DNA from: Betaproteobacteria bacterium
Lineage (GTDB): Bacteria; Pseudomonadota; Gammaproteobacteria; Burkholderiales; SG8-39
Assembly (NCBI GenBank): GCA_016210745.1
Contig: JACQTO010000083.1
Location: forward strand, 1 to 59,286
DNA length: 59,286 nt
Reading direction: 5' to 3'
Shown here: piece by piece, positions 8,821 through 16,915 of the stretch
How the letters are laid out: each line of letters begins with the position of its first letter
Numbering within the stretch: position 1 is the stretch's first letter
Notes under the pieces: generated by a model
Database searches by the model: none
Seen by the model: only the letters and a program-made list of their open reading frames with translations
What the model was told of the DNA's origin: nothing
Made by a program: the position numbers and the translations under genes

Positions 8821-11800
8821 TCAGTGGAAATCTCGCGAAGCAGTCGGCAACCGGCCGAGCAGGGCGCTGTGATCGGCGAGGCGCCGCGCCACCAGATGCA
8901 CCACTTCGCCTTCGCGTTCCAGCATGCCCTCCACGCCCATCAAGCGCGAGCCGAGCAGTTCGCGCCGCTGGCGCTCGGTGATGTCGTGCCAAACCACCAC
9001 GTTGACGTAGCCGGTTTCATCTTCGAGCGTGACGAACACCACGCCCGATGCGGTATCGGGCCGCTGCCTGCCGGTGACGATGCCCGCGGCGCGAGCCCGC
9101 CGCCCGTGCGGCAGAGCGCGGATTTCCTCCGCGGTCGAGAAACGCATGCGCGCAAGACGCGGCCGCAGCAGCGCAAGCGGATGGCGTCCGAGCGAAAGGC
9201 CGAGACTGGCGTAATCGGCGACCAGGTTTTCGCCTTCGGTGGGGGAGGGCAGCGCAGGTTGGGTTTCGGCCATCGGCGCATCGCGCAGCATGTGCGTGCC
9301 CATTTCGATGCCCGCCACGTCCCAGAACGCCTGATGCCGATGGCCGGAAAGTGATTCGAGCGTTCCTGCGGCGGCAAGGCACTTCAAGTCATGCCGGTTG
9401 AGGGCCGCGCGGTGCGCGAGATCCTCAGCCGATTCGAATGGCTGCTGTTTCCTGGCCGTGACAATGCGCTCCGCGCCCGCTTGCGAGAGGCCTTGCACCA
9501 TGAGGAAACCCAGACGCACGGCAGGCTGAGCTTCCTCCTCACGCTTTTCCAGTGAACACTCCCACTCGCTTGCGCAAACATCCACCGGCCTCACTTGGAC
9601 GCCGTGACGGCGCGCATCCTGCACCAGCTGCGAGGGCGCATAAAAACCCATCGGCTGGCTGTTCAGGAGCGCAGCGAGAAACGCCGCCGGTTCATGGCGC
9701 TTGAGCCAGGCCGACACATAGACGAGCAGTGCGAAGCTCGCCGAATGCGATTCGGGGAATCCGTATTCGCCGAAGCCGAGGATCTGCTGATAGATGCGCT
9801 CGGCGAATTCCTGCGCATAGCCGCGGCTGCGCATGCCGCGGATGAGCCGCTCCTGGAAATGCTCCAGGCCGCCTTTGCGCTTCCACGCTGCCATCGAGCG
9901 CCGCAGCCTGTCGGCCTCACCCGGCGTGAAGCCGGCGGCGACCACCGCGAGCTGCATCACCTGCTCCTGAAAAATCGGCACGCCGAGCGTGCGCCCGAGG
10001 ACGCCTTTTACCGCCTCGCTCGGATAGACGACCGGCTCCAGGCCCTGGCGGCGGCGCAGATACGGATGCACCATGCCGCCTTGTATCGGACCGGGACGCA
10101 CGATCGCGACCTCGTTAACGCGTTCGTAGAACTCAGACGGCTTCTGCCGCGGGAGCATCGACATTTGCGCGCGCGACTCGATCTGGAACACGCCCATGGT
10201 GTCGGCGTGCTGAATCATCTCGTAGACAGCCGGATCCTCCGGCGGCACGTCACCCATGCCCAAAGGCGCGCCTCTTTGTCGCCCCACCAGGTCGAGGGCG
10301 CGCCGGATGGCGGAAAGCATGCCCAGCGCGAGCACATCGATTTTCAGCAGCCCAAGGGCGTCCAGGTCGTCCTTGTCCCATTGGATCACGCTGCGTTCGG
10401 GCATTGCCGCATTCTCGATCGGCACGAGGCGCAGTAGCAGGTCCTTGGCGATCACGAAGCCGCCGACATGCTGCGAAAGATGGCGTGGAAAGCCGATCAC
10501 GGTGGCGGCGAGATCGAGCAGTTGGCGGACCGGCGGCGCTTCGGGATCGAATCCGGCTTCGCGCAGCCGCTCGGGCAGGTGATGCCGGTCGTCCCACCAG
10601 GCCAGGTTTTTCGAGAGACGATCCACCTGCTGCAAATCGAACCCGAGTGCCTTGCCGACATCGCGCAGCGCGCTTTTCGGCCGGTAGGTAATCACCGTGG
10701 CGGCCAGTGCGGTGCGCTCCCGGCCGTATTTCCCGTAAATGTATTGAATCACCTCCTCGCGGCGCTGGTGCTCGAAGTCCACGTCGATATCGGGGGGCTC
10801 GTTGCGCTCGCGCGAGATGAACCGCTCGAACAGCATGTTCATGCGCGCCGGATCGACCTCGGTGATGCCGAGCGCGTAGCAGACCGCCGAGTTGGCAGCC
10901 GAGCCTCGTCCCTGGCAGAGAATGCCCCGCTCACGGGCGAACTTCACTACATCGTGGACGGTGAGGAAGTAGGGTTCGTAGCCGAGCTCGGCGATCAGCG
11001 CCAGTTCGTGCTCGACGAGACTGCGCGCTTGCGGCGGGACACCGCCGGGGAAGCGCCAGGCAAGGCCTGCTTCCGTCAGCGTGTACAACCAGGAGGCGGG
11101 AGATTCGCACGGCGGCACCAGTTCCTCGGGATATTCGTAGCGCAGCGAATCAAGGGAAAAATCGCAGCGTGCGGCAACGGCAAGCGTCTCGGCGAGCAAC
11201 TCCGGAGGGTAGATGTTCGCCAAGCGCAGCCGCAGCCGCAAATGGCGCTCACCATTGGGATAGAGCGCATGACCGCACTCGCGCACCGGCTTGCCCAGGC
11301 GCACCGCGCTAAGCGTGTCCTGCAGCCTGCGCCGTGAACGCACATGCATATGCACGTCGCCCGCAGCGACAAGCGGCAGCCCGGAGGTATTCCCCAGCTC
11401 GCGCAGCGCCGTGAGCCGTGCCCGATCGTCCGGCCCGCAAAGCAACTCGGCTGCGATCCAAGCATTGCCTGGAAAACGCTCAGCGAGCCAGCGAGCATGC
11501 GCCAGAAGATCTTTCCCCTCTCCCCCTCGGGGGAGAGGGCCAGGGTGAGGGGGCAAGAGCAGCGCAAGGCACCCGGGTAAGCCTTGGTCGAGGTCGGCAC
11601 ACGAAAGCGAATAGCTTCCTTTCTTAGCCCGGCGCCGGCCCGCGGTGATCAGCTCGGAGAGATTCCCGTAGCCCTCCCGATCGGCCGCAAGCAACACGAG
11701 CCTCGGCCCGTCATCGAGCCGGATTTCGCTGCCGATAATGAGAGGCAGCCCAACTTCCTTCGCCGCCACATGCGCGCGCACCACCCCGGCAAGCGAGCAC

Positions 11801-11937
11801 TCGTCGGTGATCGCCAGCGCCGAATAGCCGAGCGCACGTGCGCGCTCGACGAGTTCCTCCGGGTGCGAAGCACCACGGAGGAAACTGAAATTGCTCAGGC
11901 AGTGCAGCTCGGCGTAGGCGGGGAGGGCGGAAAACAT
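8821..11937 (-). CDS. dnaE2: Error-prone DNA polymerase DnaE2/ImuC
   Basis: Alternative C-family DNA polymerase III alpha subunit of the SOS mutasome, which carries out translesion synthesis with ImuA and ImuB. The 1038-residue length fits DnaE2. An N-terminal PHP domain is visible (AELHCLSNFSFLRGASHPEEL), then the polymerase core with catalytic PPDIDVDFEHQRREEV and the thumb/fingers region, and a C-terminal OB fold. It lies 37 bp after imuB on the same strand. In the PHP region the segment HPGPLPRGGEGK is encoded by an inserted repeat (11515-11552), an unusual in-frame interruption between LALLLP and LLAHARWLAERF. Confidence 0.95.
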   Translation of the reverse strand: MFSALPAYAELHCLSNFSFLRGASHPEELVERARALGYSALAITDECSLAGVVRAHVAAKEVGLPLIIGSEIRLDDGPRLVLLAADREGYGNLSELITAGRRRAKKGSYSLSCADLDQGLPGCLALLLPPHPGPLPRGGEGKDLLAHARWLAERFPGNAWIAAELLCGPDDRARLTALRELGNTSGLPLVAAGDVHMHVRSRRRLQDTLSAVRLGKPVRECGHALYPNGERHLRLRLRLANIYPPELLAETLAVAARCDFSLDSLRYEYPEELVPPCESPASWLYTLTEAGLAWRFPGGVPPQARSLVEHELALIAELGYEPYFLTVHDVVKFARERGILCQGRGSAANSAVCYALGITEVDPARMNMLFERFISRERNEPPDIDVDFEHQRREEVIQYIYGKYGRERTALAATVITYRPKSALRDVGKALGFDLQQVDRLSKNLAWWDDRHHLPERLREAGFDPEAPPVRQLLDLAATVIGFPRHLSQHVGGFVIAKDLLLRLVPIENAAMPERSVIQWDKDDLDALGLLKIDVLALGMLSAIRRALDLVGRQRGAPLGMGDVPPEDPAVYEMIQHADTMGVFQIESRAQMSMLPRQKPSEFYERVNEVAIVRPGPIQGGMVHPYLRRRQGLEPVVYPSEAVKGVLGRTLGVPIFQEQVMQLAVVAAGFTPGEADRLRRSMAAWKRKGGLEHFQERLIRGMRSRGYAQEFAERIYQQILGFGEYGFPESHSASFALLVYVSAWLKRHEPAAFLAALLNSQPMGFYAPSQLVQDARRHGVQVRPVDVCASEWECSLEKREEEAQPAVRLGFLMVQGLSQAGAERIVTARKQQPFESAEDLAHRAALNRHDLKCLAAAGTLESLSGHRHQAFWDVAGIEMGTHMLRDAPMAETQPALPSPTEGENLVADYASLGLSLGRHPLALLRPRLARMRFSTAEEIRALPHGRRARAAGIVTGRQRPDTASGVVFVTLEDETGYVNVVVWHDITERQRRELLGSRLMGVEGMLEREGEVVHLVARRLADHSALLGRLPTASRDFH
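11515..11552. repeat. Palindromic repeat inserted in-frame inside dnaE2
   Basis: The + strand here reads cccctctccccctcggggga followed by gagggccagggtgaggg. This matches a very common intergenic palindromic repeat of GC-rich proteobacteria (the CCCTCACCCTGGCCCTCTCCC type). It contains the self-complementary core CTCCCCCTCGGGGGAG. On the dnaE2 strand it encodes roughly HPGPLPRGGEGK between two otherwise contiguous conserved DnaE2 segments, so it looks like an in-frame insertion tolerated in a surface loop. Confidence 0.75.
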
Positions 11938-11974
11938 GTTCGTTGCGCATCTCCGCGCTCAGTATTCTGCTAGT

Positions 11975-13402
11975 TCAGGCAAACACCCCATGCACATACC
12001 AGCGCGCCTGTGCCCCGCGCTCGCGGAAAATCCACACCACGGCGTCATCGGGCGCGCGGGCGATGAAATAGTCGCGCCGGATGTCCTCGCCGTCCCACCA
12101 TCCGGATTCGATGCGCTCCGGACCGGCGAGCAGCGTGAGCGGCCCGCCCCGGTAATGCGGAACGGCGTCGATCTCCTCGATGGAGCGGGGCACATTGAGC
12201 AACCAGAAAGGGCGCTCGCCGAAATCGAGCGTAAGCTGTTTCCCCCCGGGTTCTCCGGCAACGCTGGCACGTTCGGGCCGGTGGTCGGCCTCGACCGCCA
12301 GACCTTGCACCGCTTCGGCGCCCAGGCGCGCGCGCAGCCGCTCGATCAACCGCTGCCAGTTTCCCAGCGTGCCGCCTTCGTCCGGAAACAGGCCCAGATT
12401 GTCGCCGGCCAGCGGCAACACATCGTCCGCATCGACGGCGATGGCGCGTACCGGTTCGCGCAGCACCACGCGTTCCAGGCGCTCGCGCACGAGCAGCGCG
12501 AAATGCACGGCGTCGCGCGAGGGGGCGACCAGGCCGATGGCGATCTCGGTGATGCCTGCGTCGCGGTGCTTGAGCTTGAGCAGAAAACGTTGCACGCCGC
12601 CCGAGCGCGCGGCGAGAAAACCTGCGAGTTGCACGAGCAGCCGCCTCGCGGCGAACAGCAGTGCATCGGTCTGCGTCGCCTCTGCCGGCAGTTCGATGCC
12701 GGCGTGGAAGCGGGCGGGCGGCGCGTAAAACGTGCGCGGATCGGGCAGCCGGCCAAACGCGCGATCCAGATTGTCGAGCAGATCTTGGCCGAAGCGCCGC
12801 GCCACGCCCTCGCGCGGCAGCGCGAGAAGATCGCCGAGGGTGGCGGCGCCGATCGCCTCCAAGGCTTTGAGAGTCTCCGCATCGCAACGCAGAACGCCGA
12901 GCGGCAGCGGTGAGAGCTCCGTCTCGAGCTCTGTGCCTTGAGCGACTTTGCGTTCGATGCCGGCGCGCGAGAGCCACGACGCCGCAAGCGGCGTGGAGGC
13001 CGCCGCGATCGAGGCGACAAAGCCCATCTCAGCCATCTCCTCGTGCAGCGCGCGCTCGATCGATTCCTCGCCGCCGAAGAGTTTCAGACTCCCCGAGACC
13101 TCCAGCAGTACCGTATCGGGAAAATCGAGTGCGACGTTCGGGGTGAACTGCATGGCCCAGGCGGCGATGCCGAGCAGGGACTCAGTTTCGGCGGCAGGAT
13201 CTCGCGGCCGGATGCGCAACTGCGGAGCGAGCGCGTGCGCCGCGGCGAGCGACATGCCCGGGCGTACCCCGCGCAGGAGCGCCTTGCGCTCGCAGGCGAG
13301 CACGCGCTGCCCCTGGGCGAGCGCGCAGGCATCGGGCAGCACCGCACCGCGCAGCAGCGTATCGAGGGGCAATTGCGGCAGGTGCAGGGCAATCCAGAGC
13401 AT
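11975..13402 (-). CDS. imuB: ImuB, inactive Y-family polymerase of the SOS mutasome
   Basis: Y-family DNA polymerase-like protein that bridges DnaE2 to the beta clamp and ImuA during SOS mutagenesis. It begins MLWIALHLPQLPLDTLLR, carries LACERKALLRGVRPGMSLAAAHAL, and a helix-hairpin-helix-like LGVLRCDAETLKALEAIGAATLGDLLALP. The Y-family catalytic acidic motif is not conserved, as expected for ImuB. The ATG at 13402 is chosen because homology begins there; a TTG at 13414 in frame adds four residues. A perfect LexA box lies 26 bp upstream, giving imuB-dnaE2 its own SOS promoter. Confidence 0.93.
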   Translation of the reverse strand: MLWIALHLPQLPLDTLLRGAVLPDACALAQGQRVLACERKALLRGVRPGMSLAAAHALAPQLRIRPRDPAAETESLLGIAAWAMQFTPNVALDFPDTVLLEVSGSLKLFGGEESIERALHEEMAEMGFVASIAAASTPLAASWLSRAGIERKVAQGTELETELSPLPLGVLRCDAETLKALEAIGAATLGDLLALPREGVARRFGQDLLDNLDRAFGRLPDPRTFYAPPARFHAGIELPAEATQTDALLFAARRLLVQLAGFLAARSGGVQRFLLKLKHRDAGITEIAIGLVAPSRDAVHFALLVRERLERVVLREPVRAIAVDADDVLPLAGDNLGLFPDEGGTLGNWQRLIERLRARLGAEAVQGLAVEADHRPERASVAGEPGGKQLTLDFGERPFWLLNVPRSIEEIDAVPHYRGGPLTLLAGPERIESGWWDGEDIRRDYFIARAPDDAVVWIFRERGAQARWYVHGVFA

Positions 13403-13427
13403 GGGGGGCGGCAAAGCGATACTGATA

Positions 13428-13443
13428 CTGTATTTTTATACAG
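13428..13443. promoter_or_regulatory. LexA (SOS) box upstream of imuB
   Basis: CTGTATTTTTATACAG matches the gammaproteobacterial/betaproteobacterial LexA consensus CTG-N10-CAG with perfect palindromic ends. It sits 26 bp before the imuB ATG and after the imuA stop, so imuB-dnaE2 can be induced independently of the lexA-imuA promoter. It is identical over 16 bp to the box upstream of lexA. Confidence 0.92.
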
Positions 13444-13555
13444 TAATTGGGTGCATGGCAAGTTTTTCTTGTGAAAGGGCGGCGAAGTACCTTGCCGATA
13501 GAAGACATCAAGGCTGGCGTGCCTGCCTTCGAACACTAATCAAGCGGCACGCAAC

Positions 13556-14257
13556 TCAGGCAATAGTGAGTTCTGAGGGTCGAGCGGTAGCCGGCTGCTC
13601 GGCCGGAAGTCGTCGTGCGGCTGGCGGAACGACTGGCAGCAGAACAGGACGGTCGAGGGGTGCGCCGCGGCGTTTGAGGATCCGGACCGCTAGCCCTCCT
13701 TGTTCGCTCGCCAGCCCGATCCGCAGCGCCGCAGGTGTAGATTCGTTTGCGGCCTGGCTCGGGCGAAACAGCAGCGCCAGGCTCCGGCCGCTTTCGGCGG
13801 CGAGTTGCAGCCGCCGCAGTTCCGGGTATCTGGGCGCTGCCGGCCATGCAAGCACCGCGCCGCAGGCATTCGAGCGCAGCGCCTGCTCGATCGCCCACAG
13901 CGTTTCCTTCTCGCTGCCTGTCCTGACGATGAACAGCCGAGCCGGGTCGATGCCCGCGGCGGCGAGCGCCGGCGCATAAGGAGAATAGGGCGGGGCGATC
14001 CACGCCAGATACTTGCCTTGCGCCGACAGAGCGGCAAGGGCGGGGCCGAGGATGCGCAGTTCGCCGATGCCTTCCTGAGCCCGCAGGATCTCGGTCAGGC
14101 TGCCCACCGGCCAGCCCCTCCCGGGAATCTCGGCATCGAGCACGGGGAACCCGGTTGATACGCCGGGCGTGACGGCACGCGCGAGATCGGCTCCGCGCCA
14201 GAGGGCGGGATGCACCGGCACTGGGGAGCGCAGAAGATCGAGGGAGGGCATCGACAT
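13556..14257 (-). CDS. imuA: ImuA, RecA-like SOS mutasome accessory protein
   Basis: Translesion-synthesis-associated protein ImuA (RecA/SulA-like fold), which partners ImuB and DnaE2. The N-terminal block VHPALWRGADLARAV followed by GVSTGFPVLDAEIPGRGWP, GSLTEIL and ELRILGPALAAL is typical. The phosphate-loop region is degenerate relative to RecA. The 233-residue length is normal. It starts 42 bp after the lexA stop on the same strand and presumably shares the lexA promoter. The C-terminus is Pro/Arg/Ala-rich and poorly conserved. About 110 bp separate it from the second SOS box. Confidence 0.9.
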   Translation of the reverse strand: MSMPSLDLLRSPVPVHPALWRGADLARAVTPGVSTGFPVLDAEIPGRGWPVGSLTEILRAQEGIGELRILGPALAALSAQGKYLAWIAPPYSPYAPALAAAGIDPARLFIVRTGSEKETLWAIEQALRSNACGAVLAWPAAPRYPELRRLQLAAESGRSLALLFRPSQAANESTPAALRIGLASEQGGLAVRILKRRGAPLDRPVLLPVVPPAARRLPAEQPATARPSELTIA

Positions 14258-14299
14258 CGGGCCCAGCTTCCCGGAGGGAGATGGTTACAGCGCTTGGGG

Positions 14300-14902
14300 T
14301 TACAGCGCTCGGCCGTTCCGGATCACGCCCACGCCGATGCCTTCGATGGCAAACTCCTCGCTCCGGGAATCGAGCGTTATGGTTTTGAAGCTGGGGTTTT
14401 CGGCAACCAGCTCGACCGTGTGGCCGCGGCGGCGCAAGCGCTTCACCGTGACCTCGTCGGCCAGGCGCGCTACCACGATCTGGCCGGTGCGGGCATCGGA
14501 GGTGCGGTGCACGACGAGCAGATCACCGTCGAGAATGCCGGCGTCGCGCATGCTCATGCCGCGCACGCGCAACAGATAATCGGCGCGCGGCTTGAACAGA
14601 TTCGGATCGAGTTGGTAGCGGCGCTCGACGTGTTCGACGGCGAGGAGGGGAGAGCCTGCGGCGACACGGCCGACGAGCGGAATCCCCGGGCCTTCTACGA
14701 GGCGCAGTCCGCGCGCTGCCCCCTGCATGATCTCGATCGCCCCTTTGTTTTCCAGCGCGCGCAAGTGCTGCTCGGCGGCGTTGGGTGAACGGAACCGCAG
14801 TGCCTTGGCGATTTCCGCACGCGTCGGCGGGAATCCCGTCGACTCGATCGCTTGGCGGACGAACTGCAGGATTTTCTGTTGCTGGGCGGTGAGCTCTTTC
14901 AT
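14300..14902 (-). CDS. lexA: SOS repressor LexA
   Basis: Transcriptional repressor of the SOS regulon, inactivated by RecA-stimulated self-cleavage. The N-terminal winged helix ([31 protein letters not shown]) is followed by the cleavage site Ala82-Gly83 and the S24 peptidase dyad Ser117 (VRGMSM) and Lys154 (VTVKR). The length of 200 residues is usual. It heads the lexA-imuA group and is autoregulated through the box at 14918-14933. Whether the genome has another lexA cannot be seen; cassette-linked copies are often called lexA2. Confidence 0.97.
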   Translation of the reverse strand: MKELTAQQQKILQFVRQAIESTGFPPTRAEIAKALRFRSPNAAEQHLRALENKGAIEIMQGAARGLRLVEGPGIPLVGRVAAGSPLLAVEHVERRYQLDPNLFKPRADYLLRVRGMSMRDAGILDGDLLVVHRTSDARTGQIVVARLADEVTVKRLRRRGHTVELVAENPSFKTITLDSRSEEFAIEGIGVGVIRNGRAL

Positions 14903-14910
14903 GGCAGGCC

Positions 14911-14940
14911 TCCGATGCTGTATTTTTATACAGCATCGGA
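14911..14940. promoter_or_regulatory. LexA box within a 30-bp perfect-arm palindrome at the lexA start
   Basis: The LexA box CTGTATTTTTATACAG (14918-14933) is the centre of a larger inverted repeat with 12-nt perfect arms, TCCGATGCTGTA and TACAGCATCGGA, around a 6-nt centre. On the lexA strand the end of the palindrome merges with the GGAGG ribosome site, only 8 nt before the ATG. A TATAAAAATA sequence inside the box could be the -10 element, which would leave a very short leader. Confidence 0.88.
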
Positions 14941-14954
14941 GTATTTTGCAAGAA

Positions 14955-15037
14955 AAATTGGGGTCAGAGTAACTTTTCCTCCATATTCCCTCTATTGCAG
15001 AGTGGCGGTTGAGGAAAAGCTACTCTGACCCCAATTT
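14955..15037. repeat. Long inverted repeat of the GGGGTCAGAGTA type
   Basis: Two 27-nt arms (14955-14981 and 15011-15037) are complementary except for one position and enclose a 29-nt spacer. Each arm contains TTGGGGTCAGAGTA. Sequences of this type recur in proteobacterial intergenic regions, often near REP-associated (IS200-like) transposases; none is present here. It lies between the divergent lexA and SRAP genes and could act as a bidirectional insulator or terminator, which is inference. Confidence 0.75.
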
Positions 15038-15099
15038 CCAATTTTCTCCAAACCATTGTTTCCAAAGGCCGCGCAAAACCGTTCGGATACAATTAAGCT

Positions 15100-15759
15100 A
15101 TGTGCGGCCGCTACGCGCTCCATTCCCTTCCCGAGGTCATCGCGCTGCAGTTCGGCCTTGCGGCTGCGCCGCAGCTCGAGGCCCGCTACAACATCGCGCC
15201 GACGCAGATCGCCCCCGTAGTGCGACTCGGCGCGGGCGAAGTCCGTGAGCTCGCCCAGTTGCGCTGGGGGCTGATTCCTTCCTGGAGCAAGGACCCTGCG
15301 ATCGGCGCGCGCCTGATCAATGCGCGCGCCGAGTCCGTGGCCGAAAAGCCCGCGTTCCGCAACGCGTTTTGCCACCACCGCTGCCTCGTCCCTGCCGACG
15401 GCTATTACGAATGGAAACAGGAGGGCGGCCGCAAGCAACCCTACCTGCTGCACCCGGAGAAGGGCGGACTGTTTGCGATGGCGGGGTTGTGGGAGCAGTG
15501 GCGCACGCTGGAAGGAGAAACCACCGAGACCTTCGCCATTCTCACCACCGATGCCGTCGGCGCGGCGCGGCGCATTCACGACCGCATGCCGGTGATTCTT
15601 GCGCCGGGTGACTACGAGCCGTGGTTAGCCGGGTCTGACCCCGACAAACTGTTGCGCGCGAATCCAGAGGTGAAATTTGCGAGCACGCGGGTGAGCACGC
15701 GGGTCAATACCCCGCGCTTCGACGATCCGCGTTGCATCGAGCCTGATCCCGAAGGCTGA
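15100..15759 (+). CDS. yedK: SRAP-domain abasic-site processing protein (YedK/HMCES family)
   Basis: SOS response-associated peptidase family protein that crosslinks to abasic sites in single-stranded DNA through its Cys2 N-terminus after removal of Met1. Starts MCGRYALH; further hallmarks are RYNIAPTQIAPVV, WGLIPSWSKDP, INARAESVAEKPAFR, the catalytic Glu in GYYEWK and the His in IHDRMPVIL. Length 219 is typical. It is divergent from lexA and so sits with the DNA-damage genes, but I see no LexA box directly at its own start. Confidence 0.93.
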   Translation: MCGRYALHSLPEVIALQFGLAAAPQLEARYNIAPTQIAPVVRLGAGEVRELAQLRWGLIPSWSKDPAIGARLINARAESVAEKPAFRNAFCHHRCLVPADGYYEWKQEGGRKQPYLLHPEKGGLFAMAGLWEQWRTLEGETTETFAILTTDAVGAARRIHDRMPVILAPGDYEPWLAGSDPDKLLRANPEVKFASTRVSTRVNTPRFDDPRCIEPDPEG

Positions 15760-15804
15760 GGAGCGCCTATAATTGGCGCATTCGTCAATCAACGCTTTTG
15801 CGAC

Positions 15805-15984
15805 ATGGCCAAATACTACGAATCGGATGCAACCCGGCTTATCCGCGACTTGATAAGAGAAAATCCCCACATCGTCGAAGAGCAGAAAAAGGGGCGCGCG
15901 ATGTGGTGGGACAAGGTGATCACTCCGGAGGAGATCAAGCGCGCCGAGGAATCCAGGGTCAAGCAGCGGGCTTACGTCTATTAG
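15805..15984 (+). CDS. DUF3460 family small protein
   Basis: A 59-residue protein beginning MAKYYESDATRLIRDL and containing EEQKKGRAMWWDK and TPEEIKRAEESRVKQ. This is the DUF3460 family, small proteins largely confined to Betaproteobacteria, function unknown. It follows the SRAP gene by 45 bp on the same strand and precedes the TPR protein by 13 bp. The conserved core and short gaps support it as a real gene. Confidence 0.88.
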   Translation: MAKYYESDATRLIRDLIRENPHIVEEQKKGRAMWWDKVITPEEIKRAEESRVKQRAYVY

Positions 15985-15997
15985 GGCTGATCCCTCA

Positions 15998-16669
15998 TTG
16001 GTATCCGCAGCGGCACGAATCGCCCTGCCGCTGGTCGTCTTTCTTGTCTCGTGCGCGCCGATGGCGCTACTGCCATTGGCGACACCGCTGCTCTCCATCA
16101 CGCTTGCTTCCCGCGGCGGCGACACGGAGACATCCCGGCTGATCGCGGAGCTGGAAAAAAAGCAGGATTGGAGCACGCTCAAGCAGCTTGCACAGGCGCA
16201 CATCGCCCGGCGCGGGGATGATGAGGACTGGTTGATGGTGCTCGGTTACGCGCAGGCGCGGCTCGGCGAATACGCCCCTGCATCGGAGACCTTCGCGCGG
16301 ATGGTAAGACGCAGTCCCGAGGAAATCGACGGGTGGAACATGCTTGGCGAGGCGCAACGTCTCAATGGGCGTTATGCCGAAGCGGCGCATACGCTCCAGC
16401 GTGCGACTGCGATCGATCCCACCTCGCCCATTACGCGCTACTTGCTTGGCGAAGCGCTGCGGGGCGATGGGCGGCTCGAGCACGCCAAGATGGCGTATCG
16501 GGAAGCGCTGCGCCTGGAGCCGCGCTTCGCACCGGCGTGGCTAGGGCTCGGAACCGTGCTTGTAGCCACCGGCCCGCAGGACGAGCTGAAAGCGGTGTTG
16601 GAGCAGCTTGAACTACTCGATCCGGCTCTGGCGCGGGAATTGGCGCGCCGACAAGCCGCGAACAAATAG
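15998..16669 (+). CDS. Tetratricopeptide-repeat protein, probably exported or lipid-anchored
   Basis: A 223-residue protein with an N-terminal hydrophobic segment (ALPLVVFLVSC, a possible lipobox ending at Cys) followed by several TPR-like helices: WLMVLGYAQARLGEYAPASETFARMV, GWNMLGEAQRLNGRYAEAAHTLQRA, TRYLLGEALRGDGRLEHAKMAYREAL. The arrangement resembles c-type cytochrome biogenesis (CcmH/NrfG) or general TPR lipoproteins, but no specific role can be assigned. The start is a TTG at 15998; a slightly later start is possible. Confidence 0.7.
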   Translation: MVSAAARIALPLVVFLVSCAPMALLPLATPLLSITLASRGGDTETSRLIAELEKKQDWSTLKQLAQAHIARRGDDEDWLMVLGYAQARLGEYAPASETFARMVRRSPEEIDGWNMLGEAQRLNGRYAEAAHTLQRATAIDPTSPITRYLLGEALRGDGRLEHAKMAYREALRLEPRFAPAWLGLGTVLVATGPQDELKAVLEQLELLDPALARELARRQAANK

Positions 16670-16834
16670 GCGGGATGCTGATCGGATTGCAGTTGGCAGG
16701 CCCGCTATATTGCTCGAACGGGCAATAGACGTTGGCGGGAGTCGAACTTTCCCGTCAGCGCTGCACGGATGCGATCCGCGCAGCGACGATCCTCGACGGC
16801 GGAGGCGGGACGCCGATTGGCTGTTGCCAGGCGG

Positions 16835-16915
16835 CTAGTTCGCAGGCGCCGGTTTCTTGTCTTTCGGCGCCGGTTTCTTGCCCTTTGATTCCTTGCGCTT
16901 GTCACGATTGCCCAT
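16835..16915 (-). CDS. Very small basic Lys/Pro-rich protein (26 aa)
   Basis: The frame encodes 26 residues starting MGNRDKRKESKGKKP and ending in two copies of a KKPAP-type motif. An AAGGAGAG ribosome site seven bases before the ATG is among the best in the window, and the MGNRDKRKE start resembles small conserved basic proteins seen in proteobacteria. The strong basic charge suggests nucleic acid or ribosome association; function unknown. It lies alone between the TPR gene and the cold-shock gene, on the opposite strand to both. Confidence 0.6.
   Translation of the reverse strand: MGNRDKRKESKGKKPAPKDKKPAPAN

Noticed and set aside
16733-16760. A tRNA T-arm-like sequence (GGGAGTCGAACTTTCCC)
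   Set aside because: The pairs around TTCGAC do not form a proper 5-bp T-stem, and no acceptor or anticodon arm is found.
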